Below are positions 1-5,234 of a DNA stretch of 7,858 nucleotides, piece after piece. Every line of letters starts with the position of its first letter. Within the stretch, counting starts at the first letter, position 1. This DNA is from Candidatus Borrarchaeota archaeon. GTDB lineage: Archaea; Asgardarchaeota; Sifarchaeia; Borrarchaeales; Borrarchaeaceae. Made by a program: the position numbers and the translations under genes. A model generated the notes under the pieces. The model did no database searches. It was not told where the DNA came from and saw only the letters and a program-made list of their open reading frames with translations. The stretch is taken from contig JAEORY010000172.1 of assembly GCA_016840645.1 (NCBI GenBank), positions 1 through 7,858 of the forward strand. The letters run 5' to 3'.

Positions 1-157
1 CAATATTGTGCATGGATGAACCTGCTGCATCCTGAATTTGTCTCTTCAAGCCGAAGTCACGAGTAAACTTTGTCTTCTTTGTCAGACCATAAACCTTGCG
101 AGTTAGGTTCCTCGCCAATTGCCATGCCTCAATATCCTCGAATCGTTCTATTTTCAT
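1..157 (-). CDS. four-helix-bundle protein, 23S rRNA intervening-sequence (S23) type, C-terminus cut by window edge
   Basis: Fifty-two residues are visible from an ATG at 157, starting MKIERFEDIEAWQLARNL and continuing through TKFTRDFGLKRQIQDAAGSS to MHNI at the window edge. The F-E-D-(I/L)-x-A-W-Q-x-A-R opening, the (D)FGLK(R)QI(Q)DAAGSS block and the HNI that normally runs into AEGF are typical of the S23/IVS four-helix-bundle family, which usually has about 115-130 residues, so roughly half is present. Family members were first noticed in intervening sequences of some 23S rRNA genes and also occur as free-standing genes, often inside polysaccharide clusters; their biochemical function is not settled. 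No rRNA sequence is visible here, so this is a free-standing copy. It lies 39 bases after the deacetylase-like gene in the same direction. No strong Shine-Dalgarno is seen; the leader holds a 10-base palindrome (TCAGATCTGA, 169-178) and a GAAC array. Confidence 0.87.
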   Translation of the reverse strand, partial: MKIERFEDIEAWQLARNLTRKVYGLTKKTKFTRDFGLKRQIQDAAGSSMHNI

Positions 158-188
158 GTATTTTCTGTTCAGATCTGACGAATCAATA

Positions 189-207
189 GTTCAAGTTTAA
201 CGTGAAC
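189..207. repeat. 19-base near-perfect palindrome upstream of the four-helix-bundle gene
   Basis: The sequence GTTCAAGTTTAACGTGAAC is self-complementary apart from one mismatched pair and the central base. It covers the stop codon of the deacetylase-like gene (TAA on minus, 197-199) and abuts the GAAC array. It could be an operator-like site, an mRNA 3' structure or simply a by-product of opposed GAAC/GTTC units. No T-run follows it in the direction of transcription, so it is not a canonical intrinsic terminator. Confidence 0.4.
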
Positions 208-1222
208 CCAGAACATTGAACCCCGGAACGGTTACGCACTTTTGATAAACATCGCTGAAAGTGGATACCGCAATCCCTTTCTGTTCTAAGTAAGACAAAA
301 AAGACTCAACAGTTTCGAAATCAACCAAATCCTTCGTATGCCCTATTGCCACGATAGGCCGGAATGATGTTGTATCTTTTTGGTCCTCTTTGATTACTCT
401 CTCCACCAGTCGAGTGAGTTCATGCATTGTCATCCGACAGAAATCAAACTTCAAGGGATACTGGAATCGCAGGAAATCTAAAATACGATAGAGCCTTTTT
501 TTACCATTTTGAGCTGATGAAGGAGCCTTTCGCTGTATACCTACCCTCTTGGTTGTGAACATTCTCCAGAATGGAACCATCTGTGTATGTATAGGTAACT
601 CAAGCAAGGCTCCCTGGGGATCAGACACATTCGTGTCATTCGTAAACTTCCAGTAATACCCGTTTCTGAGTGCTCGGCGGTAATCCAACTTGTGCTGACG
701 TTGCAAACCACCCTTAAAGACAGATGAATCCACTTTTATGCCCTGCTCAACCAACACATTTGCCACTGTCTGCGTGGGCTGAAATAACCAATTACCAGCC
801 CGAAAAGAAACTGGTGTAAAATCAGCCATGCCTAAAATCCCTCTTAGGTAAGCAAGAGCGCGATCAACGATTTGAACGACTCGTTCTCGGGAAAGGGTAC
901 ACAGGTTATACTCACTGTAATCGAGTAGCCATCTTCCATTCTCATGCCTCGCCTTGTACCACTGAGGATGTAAGTGAAGTCCTAATTCAAATCCTTCGCT
1001 GTAGAAATTCCGTAACTGCTGTTTTACCAGGTTGATGGTCGAATCAGTTCCCTTGGCTTCCAACATCTCGAGTTCAGCAACCTCAACAAAAGGCACGAAA
1101 CGTGCCTTCCATTTTCGGAAGGTCGCCATCAGTCTTTCCGCTGGCTCGAAGACCAATTCCCTCAGTGAACCTTCGCCATTTCCATATATCTCGTAATCAA
1201 TGCTGAAAATACATTCGATCAT
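197..1222 (-). CDS. polysaccharide deacetylase-like protein (NodB / carbohydrate esterase 4 superfamily)
   Basis: The 341-residue protein opens directly with a NodB-type first strand, FSIDYEIYG (residues 6-14), with D9 at the usual catalytic/metal Asp position. It continues with the metal-binding-type motif GLHLHP (81-86, H83 and H85), then FRAGNW (140-145) with the conserved Arg, then VDSSV (164-168), and ends with IGHTKDL (293-299), whose H295 fits the late catalytic His. Such proteins in surface-polysaccharide clusters are predicted to remove N- or O-acyl groups from sugars. There is no signal peptide, so cytoplasmic action on a precursor or lipid-linked sugar is likely. The ATG at 1222 is chosen because the fold begins at once; no clear Shine-Dalgarno precedes it. 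The last nine or so residues are encoded by a GAAC repeat array and are probably not part of the original protein. It follows the VpsJ-like gene by 96 bases. Substrate unknown. Confidence 0.8.
   Translation of the reverse strand: MIECIFSIDYEIYGNGEGSLRELVFEPAERLMATFRKWKARFVPFVEVAELEMLEAKGTDSTINLVKQQLRNFYSEGFELGLHLHPQWYKARHENGRWLLDYSEYNLCTLSRERVVQIVDRALAYLRGILGMADFTPVSFRAGNWLFQPTQTVANVLVEQGIKVDSSVFKGGLQRQHKLDYRRALRNGYYWKFTNDTNVSDPQGALLELPIHTQMVPFWRMFTTKRVGIQRKAPSSAQNGKKRLYRILDFLRFQYPLKFDFCRMTMHELTRLVERVIKEDQKDTTSFRPIVAIGHTKDLVDFETVESFLSYLEQKGIAVSTFSDVYQKCVTVPGFNVLGSR
204..229. repeat. short tandem array, GAAC units with 7-base period
   Basis: On the plus strand GAAC begins at 204, 211, 218 and 226, giving units GAACCCA, GAACATT, GAACCCCG and a final GAAC, with spacings of 7, 7 and 8. 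The array is read through as the last codons of the deacetylase-like gene (V-P-G-F-N-V-L-G-S-R on minus), and it lies in the leader of the four-helix-bundle gene. I recall heptamer arrays of the GTTGAAC kind beside free-standing four-helix-bundle genes in environmental genomes, but cannot verify that here. Confidence 0.5.
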
Positions 1223-1318
1223 AATTACAATTCAAATTTGGCTCTATTTCATCTCAAGTGAAATCAAATACATCCCATTTACCAATCCATTGTGGAAAAC
1301 CCTTCGTAAAGCGCTGCA

Positions 1319-2527
1319 TTATGGGGATGAGACGAAGCTCTCAGTTCTTAGGGCCTGTGCGAAAATCGCCAAGGCATATAGCATCCATGCCTGCGACCAC
1401 CTCATATACAGGATTTTATTTTTGAAAAATCTCTCTTGTTGATAATAAAAATAGCCGTTTTTGCTTTGCATATTTTTAATTGCCCATCTATATACTCGAA
1501 TCGCCATATCTACTGCGCCCTCATCAAAACTACTCAGCTCAACTAATGTAACTATGCTTTGCGCAATAGCATGGATATCTATTGGATAGAGTTTATTATG
1601 ATAATATTTAGGTAAACCATCGGTGGTAAAAAAATTCTTTAAATAAAACTGAAATCCTTTTTGAATGCTGTCTGTAAAATTTTTATTCCCTGTATATTGA
1701 CCGAATTTCTTTAATGCGATCAAGTTGTAACCGGTATGAAAGTTGTCGACCCATCTTTGAGCTTTGCGTTCACCATATGGCCACGATCCGTCTTCATGCT
1801 GCTTTTTAACTGAGAATTCAACCGCTTTTAAAGCAAGATCAAAAAATTTCTTATCGCCTGTAACACTGTATAATCTACCTAAGAAGGCAGCACCTAAAAG
1901 GTTTGCATTGTGCACTTGGTTTTTATCGTATTGGGTATAGCTGAAGCATAATCCACTTTCGTCCTCAATTCTATTAAGGTCAGAGATTAAGAAGTACCCT
2001 GCACTGACAGCCATATCAAGGTATCCCGTTTTTGAGTACTTCTCATAAGCATCAAGAACAGCATTTGCTGCAAATGTTGTGCATATAATGTTGGGCGAGA
2101 ATTTAGGGAGAAAAAAACCACGGTTTTGCCAGTCAAAATTGTAGCCCCAGCAATAGTTTTTCTGGTTTGGGCTTTTAAGTTTAATTAGTTTTTTTATAAT
2201 AGCATCAATTAAACCTAAGTCTTTTATCAAACCCATGTCTGAAAGTCTTATTAGCGAGGAAGCGAATAGTGCAAGCCCCTTTGGATTCTGTTCTTTTGGC
2301 ACCAAGATAATAGGACGCAGGTTAATTGGAAAACGTTTCATAAATTGGATAAAGAAAAGTCTGGGAAGTTTTTTACTGTGAAAAGGCATTAACTCAAAGA
2401 TTTTACTGTTCAATCCATCAAAAGGATCATACCCTGCCCAATCGTTGTTCTTGCAGTAATTCAATAAGCTGACTATGGAATCCTCAAGCACATTTGAAAA
2501 ACCATCATTTATTTTGAGAGGAGTCAT
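1319..2527 (-). CDS. VpsJ-like alpha/alpha-toroid polysaccharide biosynthesis protein
   Basis: A 402-residue predicted soluble protein. The C-terminal two thirds look like an alpha/alpha toroid of repeated helical hairpins, with short Trp/Gly-rich turns: CWGYNFDWQNR (126-136), QHEDGSWPYG (243-252), WVDNFHTGYN (259-268) and MRWSQAWMLYALA (375-387). This pattern matches a family in exopolysaccharide and capsule clusters called VpsJ or, wrongly, 'delta-aminolevulinic acid dehydratase'. None of the lysine-centred catalytic sequence of true HemB is seen. Related toroid folds include prenyltransferases, glucosamine 2-epimerases and six-hairpin glycosidases, so a role in sugar epimerisation, lyase or hydrolase chemistry is possible but unproven. 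The ATG at 2527 is preferred over the in-frame TTG two codons upstream; AAAGA about ten bases before it is a weak ribosome site. The gene is visibly more AT-rich than the deacetylase gene after it. A composite repeat module lies just upstream. Confidence 0.68.
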   Translation of the reverse strand: MTPLKINDGFSNVLEDSIVSLLNYCKNNDWAGYDPFDGLNSKIFELMPFHSKKLPRLFFIQFMKRFPINLRPIILVPKEQNPKGLALFASSLIRLSDMGLIKDLGLIDAIIKKLIKLKSPNQKNYCWGYNFDWQNRGFFLPKFSPNIICTTFAANAVLDAYEKYSKTGYLDMAVSAGYFLISDLNRIEDESGLCFSYTQYDKNQVHNANLLGAAFLGRLYSVTGDKKFFDLALKAVEFSVKKQHEDGSWPYGERKAQRWVDNFHTGYNLIALKKFGQYTGNKNFTDSIQKGFQFYLKNFFTTDGLPKYYHNKLYPIDIHAIAQSIVTLVELSSFDEGAVDMAIRVYRWAIKNMQSKNGYFYYQQERFFKNKILYMRWSQAWMLYALAIFAQALRTESFVSSP

Positions 2528-2549
2528 TTTCAATTCTTTAGTATTATTA

Positions 2550-2636
2550 GACAGGATCTACTGGATCTATAGGATTATTTTTTTGTATTCATCAATTTCC
2601 GGACGAAATTGATGAATACAATCTGCCTGCGGCAGA
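2550..2636 (+). repeat. composite module 1: 9-base array plus two hairpins
   Basis: GACA (2550-2553) is followed by three nonamers, GGATCTACT, GGATCTATA and GGATTATTT (2554-2580). Then comes a perfect 17-bp hairpin (2583-2599 with 2605-2621) around loop CGGAC, then TCTGCC-TGC-GGCAGA (2622-2636), a 6-bp hairpin with a 3-base loop. It sits between the stop of the GxxExxY gene and the start of the VpsJ-like gene. Neither strand shows a T-run after the hairpins in the right place, so it is not an ordinary intrinsic terminator. Confidence 0.82.
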
Positions 2637-2640
2637 AAAC

Positions 2641-3021
2641 TTATTTATCAGCATCATCTGTTCGATATTTTCTTTTGACTTCGACACCGGTGGGGCTAAA
2701 GTTTATCAACAAACCGATCTCTTTTTTTAGACCGTTCAAGTAATTGACCAGTTGTACTTCATGTTCTTTTGCCAGGTTCTGGACCGATTTAAGTTCCACA
2801 ACAATCTCATTTTCTGTAAATAAATCCACATAGAATTCACCTACTATCTGTTTATCATAGTAGACTTTTAGCAGCTTTTCCGCTTCAGTTTTAAAATTTA
2901 TCTTGCTCAATTCAATAATCATCGCTTTCTTGTATATGCTTTCTAAGAACCCAAAGCCTAGATGATTGTAAACCTGATATGCACAACCTATGATTTTGTG
3001 AGTGATGTCTTCGTGCTTCAT
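2641..3021 (-). CDS. GxxExxY protein (PD-(D/E)XK nuclease-like, PDDEXK_3 family)
   Basis: A 126-residue protein starting MKHEDITHKIIGCAYQVY. It carries the family signature GFLESIY at 24-30 (G24, E27, Y30), then FYVDLF with D66, then VELK with E76 and K78, and a HEVQLVNYL helix at 87-95. The order E27, D66, ExK 76-78, Q90 matches a PD-(D/E)XK nuclease-like core, which is how the family is classified; no activity has been firmly shown to my knowledge. Length is normal for the family. The reading frame stays open upstream to a start at 3117, but that extension (through NPRNPLNPVQYK) is translation of the repeat array, so the ATG at 3021 is preferred. No strong ribosome site is visible. The gene has its own leader carrying module 2 and lies between modules 1 and 3. 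It is unlikely to take part directly in glycan synthesis. Confidence 0.88.
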   Translation of the reverse strand: MKHEDITHKIIGCAYQVYNHLGFGFLESIYKKAMIIELSKINFKTEAEKLLKVYYDKQIVGEFYVDLFTENEIVVELKSVQNLAKEHEVQLVNYLNGLKKEIGLLINFSPTGVEVKRKYRTDDADK

Positions 3022-3030
3022 TTTGTATTG

Positions 3031-3105
3031 GACAGGATTTAAAGGGTTTCTAGGATTTCCCATTTTCCGTACGAAAATGGGAAAAGTTAATCCACCTTCA
3101 GTGGA
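3031..3105 (+). repeat. composite module 2, in the leader of the GxxExxY gene
   Basis: GACA (3031-3034) precedes nonamers GGATTTAAA, GGGTTTCTA and GGATTTCCC (3035-3061). A 12-bp hairpin (3056-3067 with 3073-3084) surrounds loop CGTAC, and TCCAC-CTTCA-GTGGA follows (3091-3105). Compared with module 1 the spacer between array and loop is 13 bases shorter, but order and loop context TTTC-CGKAC-GAAA are the same. In the minus-strand transcript the hairpin lies about 35-63 bases before the start codon of the GxxExxY gene. Confidence 0.8.
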
Positions 3106-3186
3106 AGTGGTTCTCATTGCACATAAATTCTTTAATCAACTCCATACTTCTTCTATAGCTTGCATCCCTTCGAATAATTACGGTCT

Positions 3187-3274
3187 GTTCGCCGAACGCG
3201 ATTTTATATTTTTAGTTTCTTCCGGAAACTGAAAATATAAAAAAATATATCCTGAAAATCATGTTAATCCTGTC
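3187..3274 (-). repeat. composite module 3, inverted, overlapping the 3' end of wecB
   Basis: Read on minus: GACA (3274-3271), nonamers GGATTAACA, TGATTTTCA and GGATATATT (3270-3244), then an 18-bp hairpin with one T-G pair (3242-3225 with 3219-3202) around loop CGGAA. A smaller TCGC/GCGA stem (3201-3189) or the overlapping GTTC/GAAC stem (3187-3197) follows. The wecB stop codon is the first three bases of the second nonamer. No T-run follows the hairpin on minus, so it may protect the 3' end of the mRNA but is not a canonical terminator. Confidence 0.78.
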
Positions 3275-4431
3275 CAATTTTCGTCTTTCACCAGTGGTTG
3301 CTGGCTAATATTTCGCAAAAACTCTACAATCCTATCTGCTGTTTTTCCATCCCAATATTCTATCTTATTGGCTTGTGGTATACGACCAGATATAATTGCC
3401 TCAGTCTTATCCTCTAAATCCTTCACTTCACATAGTTGATTTGTCCCTTGGCTAATAGTAACCGGCCTCTCGGTATTTGGACGAATTGTTAAGCAAGGGA
3501 TCCCAAGATATGTTGTTTCCTCCTGGATTCCACCGGAGTCTGTAATTACAAAACGACAATTAAACATCATATTCATAAAACGGATGTAGCTTAGAGGATC
3601 AGGCAAAAATAACCTTCTGTTATCATCAACAATTTGAAACAGATGATTTTGTTCCAAATTTTTTCGAGTCCTTGGATGGATTGGAAATACAAGGGGTATT
3701 TTTTTGGTAATTTGAACAAGTACCTCACAAAGTTTTTTCAATGCTGCAGGATCATCAACATTCGAGGGTCGATGCAATGTAACAAGGCCGTATTCTTTCG
3801 GTTCCAAACCAAAGTCACAGTAAGCCCCTTGCTTTTCAATTTTTCCTCTGAGCATTTCAAGCGAATCTATCATTATGTTCCCAACAGTCTGAATTTTGTC
3901 AGGTGAAATGCCTTCCCTGATAAGATTTTCAACTGCATCTTGTGAGGGTGTCCAAAGTATGTCCGCCAACACATCCGTTACTAACCTGTTGACTTCCTCC
4001 GGCATGGATCTATCAAAGGAACGTAATCCTGCTTCCAGATGAGCGACCAAAGGACGGCGCAGTTGATTTGGTTTACTGGTTGAATGGTTAATTGGGTATA
4101 CTATTTTTGAGGCAGCAAGGGTACAGGCAGCCGTTGAATTTACATCACCTACTACGACGACAATGTCAGGGTGTTGTTCCGTTAGCACTTTTTCATAAGC
4201 AATCATTACCTTGCCGGTTTGCTCTGCATGCGTCCCGCTTCCAACACCGAGATTGATATCAGGGTTGGGAAGGCCAAGGTCAATAAAAAAGGCATCAGAC
4301 ATATTCAAATCATAGTGTTGCCCAGTGTGAACGATAAAAGGAGTAGCCCAATCCTCTTTTTTCAGGGCATGGTAGAGAGGGGCAACCTTCATAAAGTTGG
4401 GTCGTGCAGCACAAATTAAGTGTATTAGCAT
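3259..4431 (-). CDS. wecB: UDP-N-acetylglucosamine 2-epimerase, non-hydrolysing
   Basis: This enzyme interconverts UDP-GlcNAc and UDP-ManNAc in the cytoplasm, supplying ManNAc or its derivatives for a surface glycan. The 390-residue protein shows the GT-B-like epimerase motifs in order: CAARPNFMKVAP (7-18), HTGQHYD (35-41), GDVNST (95-100), HLEAGLRSFDR (131-141) with MPEEVNR (143-149), LHRPSN (219-224), HPRT (252-255) and DSGGIQEE (298-305). About 15 residues are inserted at 110-126 just before the LVAHLEAGLRS strand. The ATG at 4431 is chosen over an in-frame TTG at 4446 because AGAGGA lies directly before it and the first beta strand starts there. The last residues (NWTGLT, 385-390) and stop are encoded by repeat module 3, so the original C-terminus was probably replaced. 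A gap of 158 bases separates it from the GNAT gene upstream. Confidence 0.94.
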   Translation of the reverse strand: MLIHLICAARPNFMKVAPLYHALKKEDWATPFIVHTGQHYDLNMSDAFFIDLGLPNPDINLGVGSGTHAEQTGKVMIAYEKVLTEQHPDIVVVVGDVNSTAACTLAASKIVYPINHSTSKPNQLRRPLVAHLEAGLRSFDRSMPEEVNRLVTDVLADILWTPSQDAVENLIREGISPDKIQTVGNIMIDSLEMLRGKIEKQGAYCDFGLEPKEYGLVTLHRPSNVDDPAALKKLCEVLVQITKKIPLVFPIHPRTRKNLEQNHLFQIVDDNRRLFLPDPLSYIRFMNMMFNCRFVITDSGGIQEETTYLGIPCLTIRPNTERPVTISQGTNQLCEVKDLEDKTEAIISGRIPQANKIEYWDGKTADRIVEFLRNISQQPLVKDENWTGLT

Positions 4432-4434
4432 TAT

Positions 4435-4440
4435 TCCTCT
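4435..4440 (-). promoter_or_regulatory. ribosome binding site of wecB
   Basis: AGAGGA on the minus strand stands three bases before the ATG at 4431. It would fall inside the coding region if the upstream TTG at 4446 were used, which decides the start in favour of the ATG. Confidence 0.75.
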
Positions 4441-4589
4441 TTTCAATGTACTGTTTGGGTTTACAATTTCTGGCAGTGAATTCTTATATATTTATTTCCG
4501 GCGGTTTAAACATATAATATGAGCCAGCCTTAAGATAATCTGACTTTAGAGAGAAGGGTCACTCTTGCTCGATGCAACAACTATTTACG

Positions 4590-5234
4590 TTATATTTCCT
4601 TCGTGCTCCCATAATCTTTAAGAAGGATGTTAAATCGGTATCGATTAAAAAATATGATGCCTACATACAGTTTTGTTGGCTTAGCCTTTAATTTTCTTTT
4701 AAAATTGACTGCTGAAATATTGAATAGCACCGTGTAACTATAAAATTTTGTGCGTCCAATTTTCGTTAAATATTTATAGAGTTGATATCTTAGATACGGA
4801 GCTATATTTTTCCCCCGGTACGCTTTGAAAGTTCTTGCATCATAGAGATAAGCTTCATCCTTTTTAAGGGGAATATCCGATGTTGGGTGGTACTGGCATT
4901 TTTTCAAGTTACACCACGTATACGCAGCTATATCATCGTTATGTAGTAATCCCAGACATATACTGCCATGGACCAACCGTTTCAAAAGGATATCCTCGGA
5001 TTCAGCCACTTCTGGATTTGAAGAAATGGTTTTCATGTCAGAGGGTTCTAAGACACATACCTCTAATGGGTCTAAATCTGGTTTGAGGTTGAGTTGATGT
5101 TCATCATAAAGAAATTCTTGAAAGACATAGTACGGGACTATCTTGATGATCCTTGATATTAATCTGTATAGAGAATGCAGGAAAAGGTTTTCCTGAATAA
5201 ACAGAATAATATTGATTGGTTTTCTTTTACTCAT
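4590..5234 (-). CDS. GNAT-type N-acyltransferase with an N-terminal hydrophobic extension
   Basis: A 214-residue protein. The second half looks like a GNAT fold: the beta strand AYLYDARTFKAY (128-139) leads into RGKNIAPYL (140-148), a motif-A-like acyl-CoA pyrophosphate loop and helix, and FNISAVNFKRKL (171-182) matches the late Asn/Phe helix of the family. Residues 7-42 form a hydrophobic-basic stretch (INIILFIQENLFLHSLYRL then ISRIIKIVPYYVF) that looks amphipathic and could hold the enzyme at the membrane. The start ATG overlaps the stop of the BKACE gene as ATGA (5231-5234), so translational coupling is likely. By context it should acylate an amino sugar of the glycan, possibly with an acyl-CoA made by the BKACE enzyme; that link is inference. 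It could equally be an ordinary acetyltransferase. Confidence 0.7.
   Translation of the reverse strand: MSKRKPINIILFIQENLFLHSLYRLISRIIKIVPYYVFQEFLYDEHQLNLKPDLDPLEVCVLEPSDMKTISSNPEVAESEDILLKRLVHGSICLGLLHNDDIAAYTWCNLKKCQYHPTSDIPLKKDEAYLYDARTFKAYRGKNIAPYLRYQLYKYLTKIGRTKFYSYTVLFNISAVNFKRKLKAKPTKLYVGIIFFNRYRFNILLKDYGSTKEI

Larger units (their letters stand above)
2550..3274. mobile_element. putative GxxExxY cassette bounded by inverted composite repeats
   Basis: About 725 bp between wecB and the VpsJ-like gene is bounded by two inverted copies of a composite module, array outermost and hairpins innermost. The outer copies both start GACAGGAT and align without gaps for 59 bases (about 41 identical by hand count), ending at a hairpin loop exactly 50 bases from GACA. 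A third copy lies inside, upstream of the only gene, a PD-(D/E)XK-like GxxExxY gene. No target-site duplication is evident (left flank AGTATTATTA, right flank AATTTTCGTC on plus) and no known transposase is present. The element nature is inferred from architecture only. Alternatives are independent repeat insertions or a repeat-flanked gene spread by homologous recombination. Confidence 0.5.

Noticed and set aside
1200..1442. Plus-strand open frames such as 1200-1442, 3002-3232, 3634-3906 and 6439-6857
   Set aside because: They lie opposite well-supported minus-strand genes or repeats, show no recognisable motif and have no ribosome site that would favour them.
2554..2580. Short arrays as CRISPR
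   Set aside because: Units are only 9 or 7 bases with no spacers, no cas genes are present, and hairpin modules are attached.
2583..2636. Strong hairpins after the GxxExxY gene as an intrinsic terminator
   Set aside because: In the direction of transcription (minus) the long hairpin is followed by an A-run, not a U-run, and on plus it is followed by mixed sequence. The same hairpin occurs in modules 2 and 3 at other gene positions, so it is part of the repeat.
3101..3211. Open frame of 37 codons on minus between modules 2 and 3, with an internal ATG at 3145
   Set aside because: It has no ribosome site and only 15 codons from the ATG, and it starts and ends within repeat hairpins. I recognise no family; a remnant of a longer gene is possible but unsupported.
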